Assembly (NCBI GenBank): GCA_903892175.1
Contig: CAITHK010000174.1
Coordinates: 1-46,461, forward strand
Length of the DNA stretch: 46,461 bases
From: an uncultured Burkholderiales bacterium
GTDB lineage: Bacteria; Pseudomonadota; Gammaproteobacteria; Burkholderiales; Burkholderiaceae_C
Reading direction: 5' to 3'
Made by a program: the position numbers and the translations under genes. The notes beneath the pieces were generated by a model that did no database searches, was not told the DNA's origin, and saw only the letters and a list, made by a program, of their open reading frames with translations. Position 1 is the first letter of the stretch. Each line of letters opens with the position of its first letter. Positions 8,258 to 16,646 of this stretch are shown one piece after another.

Positions 8258-8278
8258 GTGCGTGACAAATCAAGAGGT

Positions 8279-8695
8279 TTAAATCAGTTTCAAACGCTCA
8301 GAAGAAGGCACCACACGGGTCAGTCGCACGCCATAGCGGTCGTTCACCAAGACGATCTCGCCCTGGGCCACCACCGAGTTGTTGACCAACAGGTCCAGGG
8401 GCTCGCCCGCAATGCGGTCGAGCTCCACCACGCTGCCTTGGGTCAAACGCATCAAGTCTTTGATCTTGATTTGAGCACGCCCGACTTCGATCGACAAGGT
8501 CACCGAGATGTTTTGTAACACCTCGGGGTTGATGTTGCCGGCTGACATGGGCTTGAAGTCTTCTAGCGAAGGATGATCGTCGTCATCGTGTGCGGGTAAT
8601 TTCAAGTCATGGGCATCAGCAGTGTCCGCATGCTCGTCTTCTGCGTGCGCTGGAACTTCAGTTTCAGCGCTTGGATTTTCAGTTTTTTCAGTCAT
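8279..8695 (-). CDS. fliN: flagellar motor switch protein FliN
   Basis: A 138-aa FliN. The C-terminal ~80 residues are the SpoA/CheC-associated fold (VTLSIEVGRAQIKIKDLMRLTQGSV; ELDRIAGEPLDLLVNN; GEIVLVNDRYGVRLTRVV). It forms the lower C-ring with FliM and FliG and acts in rotation switching and export docking. The N-terminal ~55 residues are acidic, rich in Glu, Asp, His and Ala, and probably disordered, as in many beta/gammaproteobacterial FliN. It is the last gene of the operon, 15 bases after fliM, and a strong terminator follows. Confidence 0.96.
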   Translation of the reverse strand: MTEKTENPSAETEVPAHAEDEHADTADAHDLKLPAHDDDDHPSLEDFKPMSAGNINPEVLQNISVTLSIEVGRAQIKIKDLMRLTQGSVVELDRIAGEPLDLLVNNSVVAQGEIVLVNDRYGVRLTRVVPSSERLKLI

Positions 8696-8710
8696 GGTGT
8701 GTCCTGTCTC

Positions 8711-9703
8711 TCAAAGTTTGCCGTGAACGTGTTCGTGGTCAATTTGTACTGCGACTTGCGAGCCGCGTGTTCCCACGTTGACGTGGAAGGTGGGCACGCC
8801 GTTGGCGGTCATCAGCGCGGTGTCTTCTTTCTTGAAGAACAGCAACTCGCCTACTTGCAAGTTGTTGAGGTGGTGCAAAGTGGTTTTGATTTCACCCATT
8901 GAAACTTGCAGTTCCAAACGGGCGTCTCCCACGGCCGCAGCCAAGTCTTTGCGCCATTTGCGGTCCGATTCTTCGTTGCCTTCACCGCTTTGCACGCGGC
9001 TGCTGAGCAACTCACGAATGGGTTTTAACGTGGCATAGGGGTAGACCAAGTCGATGAACCCCTTGCCGCCGCTGACGGTGGCATCGGCTTCAAAGCGGCT
9101 CAGGACTACCAAGTCGTTTTCGTCGGCAATTTGCGCAAACTGGGGATTGATCTCAGAGCTCACATGTTCACACTCGATGGGCATCAAAGGCCCCCAAGCT
9201 TCCGTCAGTGAGCGAAAGAAAACTTCCAGAATGATTTTGATGATGCGGGTTTCGGTGGGGGTGAACAATCGGCCCGAAGGCAGGTCGCCCACACCTTTGC
9301 CAAAACCGCCAAAGAAGCTGTCGAGCGAGCTGAACACCACATTGGGGTCGATGATGATCACCGAGTTGCCCCGCAGCGGGTTCATGCGCACGATGTTGAC
9401 CGACAACGGGGCTTTGAGTCCCTTGAGGTAGTCACCAAACTTCAAGATCTGAACCCGTGTGGGGTTCACCCTTGGGCTGGTACGCAGCACTTCAAGCAAA
9501 CCCAGACGGAACAGTCGGATGAAGCGCTCGTTGATCATGTCGACCGACGAAACGTTCACACCCAGGCTGCTGTCTTCGCTGGCCAGGTCGTGTTTGCGCA
9601 CCCGTGCGCGGGTGTTAAAGCCCGTGTCGGTCTCGATCGAACCGTCGCGCACCCCGTCAGACAGGGCGGCCAGTTCTTCTTGCGAGAGCAGGTTGGATTT
9701 CAT
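8711..9703 (-). CDS. fliM: flagellar motor switch protein FliM
   Basis: A 330-aa FliM of normal length. The N-terminal LSQEELAAL matches the conserved phospho-CheY-binding segment. The middle CheC-like domain contains PLRGNSVIIIDPNVVFSSLDSFFGG, with the FliG-contacting GG. The C-terminal SpoA domain (about 250-320) contains LELQVSMGEIKTTLHHLNNLQVGELLFF. It sits at the cytoplasmic C-ring. The stop is 15 bases before fliN and the start is 9 bases after fliL, so the genes are co-transcribed. Confidence 0.97.
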   Translation of the reverse strand: MKSNLLSQEELAALSDGVRDGSIETDTGFNTRARVRKHDLASEDSSLGVNVSSVDMINERFIRLFRLGLLEVLRTSPRVNPTRVQILKFGDYLKGLKAPLSVNIVRMNPLRGNSVIIIDPNVVFSSLDSFFGGFGKGVGDLPSGRLFTPTETRIIKIILEVFFRSLTEAWGPLMPIECEHVSSEINPQFAQIADENDLVVLSRFEADATVSGGKGFIDLVYPYATLKPIRELLSSRVQSGEGNEESDRKWRKDLAAAVGDARLELQVSMGEIKTTLHHLNNLQVGELLFFKKEDTALMTANGVPTFHVNVGTRGSQVAVQIDHEHVHGKL

Positions 9704-9712
9704 GGATAGGGC

Positions 9713-10300
9713 TTACTGCATCACAAACGAGGTGAAAAATACATCTTCAATGCCACCGAAGTCTTCGTACTTCATCAGCATTTCGTTCATCACGTCCTTG
9801 ATCTTGGCCGCCAATTCGGTGCGAAAGTTGCCCTTGGCTGTGTCGGCTTCGGTGGACTGGCGCATCACATCCAAGATCGCCGAGCGGATGGCGAACTCAT
9901 GTTTTTTCACGTTGTCAAAGACCCGCGCGTCGTAATGAGTCATCACGGCGATCTGCACCACCATCACCTTTTTGCTGTTGGTGATGTTGGTCATGAACTC
10001 CTTGTCGATTTGAAGGTAGGTGTTTTCAAAGCGCGTGGCTTCGGCTTCCTTCTTCACCTTCGACGGGCCTTCGGGCATGGCGTGTGCCTCTTCGGCAGCT
10101 TTGTCGAGTTCGTCGACTTTCTCATGTGCGGCGGCTTCGCTCTTGTGTGCGAAGTACCCTGACATGAACAGGGTGCCAAACACCACAGACACGATCAAAA
10201 GAATGACCGACAAGGCAATGACGGCGATCAGAAGAATCGGTTTCTTCTTTTTCGGTTCGCCTTCTGCTTCTTCGGTTGAGGGGGCTGCTGCTTCTGCCAT
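9713..10300 (-). CDS. fliL: flagellar basal body-associated protein FliL
   Basis: A 195-aa FliL. A short acidic cytoplasmic N-terminus ends in KKKK, then one transmembrane helix (about 20-45, ILLIAVIALSVILLIVSVVF) and a periplasmic stomatin-like domain (FENTYLQIDKEFMTNITNSKKVMVVQIAVMTHYDARVF). FliL rings surround the stator units and help torque under load. The periplasmic stretch between about 52 and 80 is rich in Ala and Glu. Encoded between fliK and fliM. Confidence 0.95.
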   Translation of the reverse strand: MAEAAAPSTEEAEGEPKKKKPILLIAVIALSVILLIVSVVFGTLFMSGYFAHKSEAAAHEKVDELDKAAEEAHAMPEGPSKVKKEAEATRFENTYLQIDKEFMTNITNSKKVMVVQIAVMTHYDARVFDNVKKHEFAIRSAILDVMRQSTEADTAKGNFRTELAAKIKDVMNEMLMKYEDFGGIEDVFFTSFVMQ

Positions 10301-10337
10301 TTTCGTACTCCTGTTATTCCAGATTGTCGTGCGTCAT

Positions 10338-12095
10338 TTATGCATAGAGGTCAAGCAAGGACGCATTGGCCTTGGTGGACACAGCGTCAGCATTGGGGGC
10401 GCTGGCACTGCTCTTGACTTGCGAGGTTGAATTTTCGCCAACTTGAGGCTGTTTTGAAGAGCCACCCGATGGGTTTTGTTGCGTGCCACGGCTGTCTTGC
10501 CCGATGTTGAACTGGCCCGTATGAATGCCAAAGTTTTCAAGTGCTTCGCGCAAACGCTGGGTGCTGTTTTGCAGCAAGTCACGTGTGAGTGGATTGTCGG
10601 CTTGGATCATGGCATTGAGCTTGCCATCTTTCATTTCAAGCTGAATTTCAACGCCTCCCAAATTGGCAGGCCGCAAACCAAACTTCATCTTCCATTCGCC
10701 ATCGCTGAGTTGTTTGTGCATGCGCGCTGCCATTTCGGTGGCCATCTTGTCGCTGAGTTGGTCGTAGACCTCGCTCATGTGCACGTCTGAAGCGGCGTGT
10801 GTGCCGGCGCTAGACGAGTTGGCTGGCAGCACCGGGCGCGCCAGGGCTTGACCAAACTGGCTGCCAGAAGAGTCACCCCCTGGGGCTTGTTGTTGTGCCG
10901 AGTCTCCATTTGCGGCGTTTTGCTCAAAGCTGGCGGCCAGTGCGGTGATCTCTTGTTCGCTCAAGCCAGGACCCATCAAGGACAACACCGACGCGGTGCT
11001 GGGGGTGTTGCTGGCCACCAAGATCGGTGCGACAGCGGGCGGCAAGACGGTAATTTGAATCTGTTGAATGCTGGCCAAGTCGGTGGGTGTCAAACCTTGC
11101 AAGGCGGCACCCAAGGTTGGGGTGGCTGTGGTCACTGCTGTGTTTGCTGCAGCGGCTGCCATCCCTCCTGCAGCGGCTGCCATCCCTCCTGCGTTGGGCA
11201 GTTGTGACGCCATGGTGGTGACGGTGACTGTGGGCAAAGAGGCTGCCAGTTTGTCCGCCAGTTGTGCTGAGGGTGTGTTCAAGCCAACCGTTAGATCATT
11301 GGCTGTACTTGGTGAGCCAGGCGTTGCCGCCATGGCTTGAACTTGTGCGCTGTCCGTGGGCCCCATCAGCTTTTGGATGGCCGCTTCATCCAAGCCCATG
11401 GACTTGGCAAAGGCGGTCAAGCTCTCTGGACTGGGCGCTTTGCGTGGGTCCGTGATGATGCGCACGTGGGGGCTGAGCTCTACCGTGCGCAGCGGCGTGG
11501 CGGCATCGCTGCTGGGTAAGGCCACGTCTTTCAAATAAGGGTTGCCTTGCAAGGCTCGGGGCTTGACCTCTTCGCTGCCTGGGGTCGGCGTGGTGGGTGA
11601 GGCGACGGTAAAGGGCGCCCCCTGCGTTGACGAGGTGTTGCTGGCGTCGTTGCCCGCACTCGTGTCTGAGGTGGATGCATGTGACGCGCGTTTGCTCACA
11701 TGGCTTGTGGAGGCCTCACCTTTGTCCGATGAGGACTGGGACATACGGTCTGTGCGCTGGCGATCTCGTGCGGCTTGCTCGCTGTCCATGGCGTCATGTG
11801 CTTGCCAATCGGCAGCTTGCGTGTATTTGTCATCGGCTTGGGCTTGGGCTTGGGCTTGGGCGTTGGCGCGGGTGGTGCTGGTGCTGTCAGTGGCAGTGGC
11901 CGGAGCGGCAAAAACTTGCCGCTGTGCTTGAGGCATGCGCTCAAACTGCCGCGCCATGATTTTGGCGAAGTCCAACCCCAGACTGTTGCCCGGCACAGGG
12001 CCCACCCCCGCTAGCGCCCCTGTAGGCGCCGTGGTGGTGGACGTTTGAGACGCTGGCGGAGCCGGCGGCATTTGGAGGTAACTGGACAGGTTCAT
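10338..12095 (-). CDS. fliK: flagellar hook-length control protein FliK
   Basis: A 585-aa FliK. The C-terminal Flg_hook domain (about 455-545) carries WKMKFGLRPANLGGVEIQLE and LRPxxLGxVxV-type spacing. The long N-terminal ruler is rich in Ala, Ser, Thr and Gln with low-complexity stretches. FliK is exported, measures the hook and triggers the FlhB specificity switch. It is longer than E. coli FliK (375 aa), in line with the very large hook protein here. ATG 12095 has no clear Shine-Dalgarno. A second FliK-like gene lies at 24047-25135. Confidence 0.93.
   Translation of the reverse strand: MNLSSYLQMPPAPPASQTSTTTAPTGALAGVGPVPGNSLGLDFAKIMARQFERMPQAQRQVFAAPATATDSTSTTRANAQAQAQAQADDKYTQAADWQAHDAMDSEQAARDRQRTDRMSQSSSDKGEASTSHVSKRASHASTSDTSAGNDASNTSSTQGAPFTVASPTTPTPGSEEVKPRALQGNPYLKDVALPSSDAATPLRTVELSPHVRIITDPRKAPSPESLTAFAKSMGLDEAAIQKLMGPTDSAQVQAMAATPGSPSTANDLTVGLNTPSAQLADKLAASLPTVTVTTMASQLPNAGGMAAAAGGMAAAAANTAVTTATPTLGAALQGLTPTDLASIQQIQITVLPPAVAPILVASNTPSTASVLSLMGPGLSEQEITALAASFEQNAANGDSAQQQAPGGDSSGSQFGQALARPVLPANSSSAGTHAASDVHMSEVYDQLSDKMATEMAARMHKQLSDGEWKMKFGLRPANLGGVEIQLEMKDGKLNAMIQADNPLTRDLLQNSTQRLREALENFGIHTGQFNIGQDSRGTQQNPSGGSSKQPQVGENSTSQVKSSASAPNADAVSTKANASLLDLYA
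11147..11188 (-). repeat. 21-bp tandem duplication inside fliK
   Basis: CTGCAGCGGCTGCCATCCCTC occurs twice head to tail (11147-11167, 11168-11188) and encodes GGMAAAA-type repeats in the ruler region. The unit is a multiple of three, so copy changes alter ruler length without breaking the frame. Confidence 0.85.
11835..11858 (-). repeat. hexanucleotide repeat (GGCTTG)x4 inside fliK
   Basis: Four exact GGCTTG copies encode the Ala-Gln dipeptide repeat (AQAQAQAQ) on the minus strand. Slippage would add or remove two residues and keep the frame. Confidence 0.85.
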
Positions 12096-12126
12096 GTTGG
12101 TTCAAATCGAGTTGGCCCAGAAGTAA

Positions 12127-12142
12127 AGCAAAAACCGTGACA
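12127..12142 (-). promoter_or_regulatory. weak sigma54-like promoter of fliK operon
   Basis: On the minus strand TGTCAC-N5-TTGCT, about 32 bases before the fliK ATG. The -12 GC is intact, but the -24 GG is GT, so it deviates at a key base from TGGCAC-N5-TTGCW. Confidence 0.35.
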
Positions 12143-12193
12143 GGACAGTTCTTGCCGTTTCTCATGCGGACGGCTCACCGTGTCAGTTTGGCT

Positions 12194-12209
12194 TGGCACA
12201 TCGATTGCT
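12194..12209 (+). promoter_or_regulatory. sigma54 promoter of the flhA-flhF-flhG-fliA operon
   Basis: TGGCAC-N5-TTGCT matches the sigma54 consensus at every conserved base with exact spacing. Transcription would start near 12221, which places the flhA start at 12275/12284 rather than at the upstream in-frame codon 12137. A sigma54 activator is encoded at 20762-21859. Confidence 0.85.
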
Positions 12210-12283
12210 TAAGGTACTTGCCGAGGAAATCATTTCTCGACAAAAAGAAACCTAAACGTTCAACTTTCAACTGGATGCCACTG

Positions 12284-14380
12284 ATGAGCACGCTCACTCT
12301 GTCAACGATTCGACAGAACTTGTCAAAGTTTGACCTCAACGGACTGAGTATTCCGCTGGTGGTGCTCGTCATCATGGCGATGTTGGTGTTGCCACTGCCT
12401 CCCCTGTTGTTGGACTTTTTGTTTACTTTCAACATCATGTGCAGCTTGGTGGTCATCATGATCGCCATCGGTACACGCAAACCCCTTGAGTTTTCCTCTT
12501 TCCCTACGGTGTTGTTGTTTGCCACCATGTTGCGCTTGGCGCTCAACGTGGCATCGACCCGCGTGATCTTGGTTCATGGCCACGAAGGCGCCCATGCCGC
12601 TGGCAAAGTGGTGGCCGCGTTTGGCGAGTTCGTGATCGCCGGTAACTATGTGGTGGGCTTCATCATCTTTGCAATCTTGATGATCATCAACTTTGTGGTG
12701 GTGACCAAAGGTGCAGGCCGCGTGTCTGAAGTGAACGCGCGCTTCACCTTGGATGCCATGCCTGGTAAACAAATGTCCATCGATGCCGACTTGAACGCCG
12801 GCGTGATCGACCAAGACACCGCCAAAAAGCGCCGCGCTGAGTTGGCCCAAGAGTCGGACTTCTTTGGTTCCATGGACGGTGCTTCTAAATTTGTCAGCGG
12901 CGACGCCATGGCCGGTTTGTTGATTCTGTTGATCAACTTGGTCGGTGGCTTGATCATCGGTGTGGCACAGCACGACCTGCCAGTGGGCGAAGCCGGCAAG
13001 CTCTACACCTTGTTGACAATTGGTGACGGCTTGGTGGCACAAATCCCGTCTCTGCTGTTGTCCTTGGCCACGGCCATCGTGGTGACTCGCGTCACCACCG
13101 CCGAATCGATTTCTGAGCAGGCCTCCAGCCAATTGGCCAACCCCACGGCCCTGTTCATCTCTGCAGCCATCTTGGTGGTGCTGGGCATGGTGCCTGGCAT
13201 GCCGCACCTGATGTTCATCACCTTGGCCGTGGCCTCCGCTGGTTTGGCACTGATGATCGTCACCCGCGAAGTGCAAGACGAGCAAGCTGAACAAGCTGTC
13301 AAAGATGCGGTCCCCGCAGATGCCCCCAAAGAACTCGATTGGGACGATGTGGACCAAGTCGACCTGATTGGTTTAGAGATTGGTTATGGCTTGATTCCCT
13401 TGGTCAATGCCGAGACCGGTGGCGAATTGATGAACCGCGTCAAAGGGGTGCGTAAAAAACTCTCTGCTGAATTGGGCTTTTTGGTCCAACCGGTGCGCAT
13501 TCGCGACGACCTCAACATCGACCCCGACGCATATAACATCGTGCTCAAAGGCGTGGTTCGCGGCAAAGGCGAAGTTAAAGTGGGACGTGAACTGGCCATC
13601 AACCCCGGTCATGTGTACGGTCAACTCGAAGGCATTGCCACCCGCGAACCCGCGTTCGGTTTGGAAGCCGTGTGGATCGAACCCTCACAACGTGACCAAG
13701 CCCGCACCTTGGGCTACACCGTGGTGGATGCAGCGACCGCGATTTCGACCCACCTCAACAAAGTGCTGCGTGAAAACGCTTCTGAAATGTTGAGCCATGA
13801 CGAAACACAACAACTGCTCGACAAACTCGCCGCCAAGTCCCCCAAGATTGTGGAAGACCTGGTGCCCGGCAAGTTGTCTTTGGGTATCTTGACCCGCACC
13901 TTGCAAAACCTGTTGTCCGAGTCAGTGTCGATCCGCGACATGCGCACCATTGCCGAAGCCTTGACCGAGGCCAGCACCCGCACCCAAGACCCCGAGCAAC
14001 TCACCGCCATGGTCCGTCCCAAGCTGGGCCGCATGATCATGCAAAGTTTGGTCGACAGCGACAGCGGCTTGCAAGTCATGACCTTGGAGCCCTCTTTGGA
14101 GCAGTTGTTGCACAACGTGTTGCAACAAAGCCAACCCGGTCAACCCGTGGTGATGGAGCCTGGCTTGGCCGAGAACTTATTTGCCGGTTTGCGCGATGGC
14201 GCACGCACCGTGGAAGACATGGGACACCCTGCCGTGTTGGTGGTCTCGCCCGTGATCCGTGGCTGGCTGTCCAAAGCCGCCCGTTTCCGTGTGAACGATT
14301 TGACGGTGCTGTCTTACAGCGAAATCCCAGATGACCAGGCTGTCAAAGTGATCCACACCGTGGACGCCAAAGCCCGTTGA
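12284..14380 (+). CDS. flhA: flagellar type III export gate protein FlhA
   Basis: FlhA, 698 aa from ATG 12284 (E. coli about 692). The frame is open back to 12137, but that start precedes the sigma54 promoter and would add 49 residues with no FlhA character; ATG 12275 is the other candidate. Eight transmembrane helices occupy about residues 15-310, with the conserved FHIPEP-type loop (GAGRVSEVNARFTLDAMPGKQMSIDADLNAG). The cytoplasmic C-domain (about 345-698) docks chaperone-substrate complexes. FlhA forms the nonameric export-gate ring. flhB, usually its upstream neighbour, is not here; fliK diverges instead. Confidence 0.97.
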   Translation: MSTLTLSTIRQNLSKFDLNGLSIPLVVLVIMAMLVLPLPPLLLDFLFTFNIMCSLVVIMIAIGTRKPLEFSSFPTVLLFATMLRLALNVASTRVILVHGHEGAHAAGKVVAAFGEFVIAGNYVVGFIIFAILMIINFVVVTKGAGRVSEVNARFTLDAMPGKQMSIDADLNAGVIDQDTAKKRRAELAQESDFFGSMDGASKFVSGDAMAGLLILLINLVGGLIIGVAQHDLPVGEAGKLYTLLTIGDGLVAQIPSLLLSLATAIVVTRVTTAESISEQASSQLANPTALFISAAILVVLGMVPGMPHLMFITLAVASAGLALMIVTREVQDEQAEQAVKDAVPADAPKELDWDDVDQVDLIGLEIGYGLIPLVNAETGGELMNRVKGVRKKLSAELGFLVQPVRIRDDLNIDPDAYNIVLKGVVRGKGEVKVGRELAINPGHVYGQLEGIATREPAFGLEAVWIEPSQRDQARTLGYTVVDAATAISTHLNKVLRENASEMLSHDETQQLLDKLAAKSPKIVEDLVPGKLSLGILTRTLQNLLSESVSIRDMRTIAEALTEASTRTQDPEQLTAMVRPKLGRMIMQSLVDSDSGLQVMTLEPSLEQLLHNVLQQSQPGQPVVMEPGLAENLFAGLRDGARTVEDMGHPAVLVVSPVIRGWLSKAARFRVNDLTVLSYSEIPDDQAVKVIHTVDAKAR

Positions 14381-14425
14381 ACCCTTGAACCTGATAACAA
14401 CTTTAAAAACTGAGTGAGCTGACAC

Positions 14426-15826
14426 ATGGAACTGAAACGAATCCTTGCCCGCGATGCACGTTCCGCCAATGAAAAGGCGGTGGCCCAGTACGGCCCAGAC
14501 GTGATGGTCATCTCCACCAGTCAAGTCAATGGTCTGACCGAGCTGATCGTTGCGGTCGACTTGGCCCCGCTCACGCCAGAGGAAGCGGAACCATTTTTGA
14601 AGACCGATTTTGTGCGTCCTCACAGCTTGAAACCCACGCCAAAGTTCGACGTGTTGTTGGGTCAAACCTTGGAGCACAACAAACGCTCGTCACGCGAGCG
14701 CCAAGCCACCCAAGTGGCCAAGCCGCTGGTGGAAATGTCTGCAACGCCCGCCTCGCGCATGGCCACCAAAGCCAAATCGGTGTCACACACAAGCACCAAG
14801 CCGGTGGTCGAAGAGTCCGAAGTGGTCAAAGCACAAGAGCACGACAGCCTGCGTGGCAAAGAAATTGTGGCGCTGGTGCGTGAAGAGCTGGCCTCGCTGC
14901 GCCGCGAATTCAAACTCGGCCAGCAAATGGCGGCTTGGCAAGGCAACATGCCATTGCCTCCTGCACTCAACCCTTTGCGGGACGCCCTCAACGATGCACC
15001 CATTCCTGTGGCTTTGCGTGCCTTGCTGATTGACAGCATCAAAGACCATGACAACTTGGCCGATGCCATGGGTGCTTTGCACCGTCAGCTCAGCCACGCC
15101 GTGGAGCAAGAGCAAGCCGAGACCCCTTTGACCGGCATGCACGTCTTGGCCGGTCCTTCGGGCGCCGGTAAATCGCTGATGGTGGCCCGCCTGGCTCAAA
15201 GTGCCGCCGTGCAACATGGTTGCGAACAAGTCATGGTCATCAGTTTCCAAGACCAGCGCGCTGGCGCCTGGAGCCAAACCCAGTTGCTCAGCGCGCAGTC
15301 TGGCGTGGATTGCTTCCGTGCCACCAGCGCCGCAACGCTCAAACTCTTGCTGGAAGAGCATGCAGGTCGCCGTTTGGTCCTCATCGACATTCCCGGCGTT
15401 CAAATGAACGAGCGCTTGGCCGATATCCGAGCCATCCAAGCCGGAGTTCAGTGCCACGCGGTGGTGCCCGCAGACGCCTCCGCCGCGACCCTGCGTCGCG
15501 TGTTTGAAAACACCGATAACCCTTGGGCCAGCTTGATGTTGAGCAAGCTCGACGAAGCCAGCCAACCTTGGGCCTTGTTGCAGTTTTTGACTGAAAAAAC
15601 ATTGGGGGTGTCCGTGGCCAGTCGTGGCGAGCGCACCGCCGACTTGGTGCAAGACGTGGTGTTGAGCGACTTGGTGCAACGTGCCCTTGAGCATTTGCCA
15701 CTGGCCTCACCCGATGACATGCCCAGCGCCGCACGCGATGCCGCGCTGAACAACCTGGCAGCTTCCAAGCTGTCTCAAATCGCCGCCCGATTCCAACCCG
15801 AAACCACAGGTCTGAGCCATGAGTAA
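14426..15826 (+). CDS. flhF: flagellar biosynthesis SRP-like GTPase FlhF
   Basis: A 466-aa FlhF with an N-terminal basic domain (MELKRILARDARSANEKA), a variable linker and an SRP-type NG domain. The P-loop is GPSGAGKS (243-250) and the guanine-specificity motif is SKLDEA (373-378). FlhF places the first flagellar components at the cell pole. Two motifs are unusual: the P-loop ends in Ser-Leu rather than Thr-Thr, and the G3 motif reads DIPG (321-324) instead of DTAG. GTP hydrolysis may therefore be weak or altered (inference). The stop overlaps the flhG start by 8 bases. Confidence 0.95.
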   Translation: MELKRILARDARSANEKAVAQYGPDVMVISTSQVNGLTELIVAVDLAPLTPEEAEPFLKTDFVRPHSLKPTPKFDVLLGQTLEHNKRSSRERQATQVAKPLVEMSATPASRMATKAKSVSHTSTKPVVEESEVVKAQEHDSLRGKEIVALVREELASLRREFKLGQQMAAWQGNMPLPPALNPLRDALNDAPIPVALRALLIDSIKDHDNLADAMGALHRQLSHAVEQEQAETPLTGMHVLAGPSGAGKSLMVARLAQSAAVQHGCEQVMVISFQDQRAGAWSQTQLLSAQSGVDCFRATSAATLKLLLEEHAGRRLVLIDIPGVQMNERLADIRAIQAGVQCHAVVPADASAATLRRVFENTDNPWASLMLSKLDEASQPWALLQFLTEKTLGVSVASRGERTADLVQDVVLSDLVQRALEHLPLASPDDMPSAARDAALNNLAASKLSQIAARFQPETTGLSHE

Positions 15827-16646
15827 ATCTCGCAAAACAGAAGTCATCGGCATCGCCAGTGGCAAAGGAGGGGTGGGTAAGACCACCACCTCCATCAACT
15901 TGGCCGTCGCCTTGAGCCAGATGGGGCACAAGGTCATGTTGTTCGACGCCGACCTGGGTTTGGCCAACGCACAAATTGCCTTGGGCGCGCGCGCCGAATT
16001 CAACCTGGGTCACTTTTTGGCCGGGCAAAAAAGTCTCAACGACATCATGGTCACCACGCGCCAAGGCATTCGTTTGATTCCAGGTGCATCGGGCATGCAA
16101 GAGTTGGCGGCATTGAGTCAAATGCAAGCGGCCAGCATCGTGCAGTCGTTCAGTGTGCTGGCAGACGATGTGGACTACTTGATTGTGGACGTCGCAGCCG
16201 GTATCTCACCTTCGGTCTTGTCGTTCTTGGCGGCTTGCCAGCGTCGTTTCATCGTGGTCAAAGACGATCCATCGTCGATTGCCGACGCCTACGGCACCAT
16301 CAAGATTTTGACCAAAGAAATGGGATTGAACGAAATCTACCTGTTGCCCAACATGGTCCACAGCCAATCTGAAGGCTGGAAGCTGTACAAAAAACTCAAT
16401 GACGTTTGCGTGCGCTTCTTGGGTGAGCCCGTGCATTACCTGACCTCGATTGAAGACGATGAAATGGTGTTGAGAGCGCTTAAAAAATACCAATCGGTGC
16501 TCGAACTGGCGCCGGGCAGTGGTGCCTCGCGTGATTACCGCCGTTTGGCAGAGGCCTGTACCCAGCTGCGCCCCTTGGGCCACCTCAGTGGTGGAATGCA
16601 ATTTTTCATGGAGCGGCTGATTCAAAACAGTCCGGCAGACGCATGA
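15819..16646 (+). CDS. flhG: flagellar number regulator FlhG/FleN (MinD-like ATPase)
   Basis: A 275-aa MinD/ParA-family ATPase. It has the deviant Walker A GKGGVGKTTTSINLA (about 13-27), FDADLGLANAQIALG and YLIVDVAAGISPSVLSF. With FlhF it sets flagellar number and, in Pseudomonas and Vibrio, restrains the sigma54 activator FleQ/FlrA. The start ATG 15819 lies within the flhF end and its stop overlaps the fliA start (ATGA), so the three genes are translationally coupled. A partner activator is encoded at 20762-21859. Confidence 0.95.
   Translation: MSKSRKTEVIGIASGKGGVGKTTTSINLAVALSQMGHKVMLFDADLGLANAQIALGARAEFNLGHFLAGQKSLNDIMVTTRQGIRLIPGASGMQELAALSQMQAASIVQSFSVLADDVDYLIVDVAAGISPSVLSFLAACQRRFIVVKDDPSSIADAYGTIKILTKEMGLNEIYLLPNMVHSQSEGWKLYKKLNDVCVRFLGEPVHYLTSIEDDEMVLRALKKYQSVLELAPGSGASRDYRRLAEACTQLRPLGHLSGGMQFFMERLIQNSPADA

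Noticed and set aside
12137-12283. Upstream extension of flhA to 12137
   Set aside because: It would start before the consensus sigma54 promoter and adds residues unlike FlhA; 12284 (or 12275) fits family length.
12323-13357. Long minus-strand open frame inside flhA
   Set aside because: It is His/Gln-rich antisense of conserved FlhA membrane helices; no ribosome-binding site or family match.
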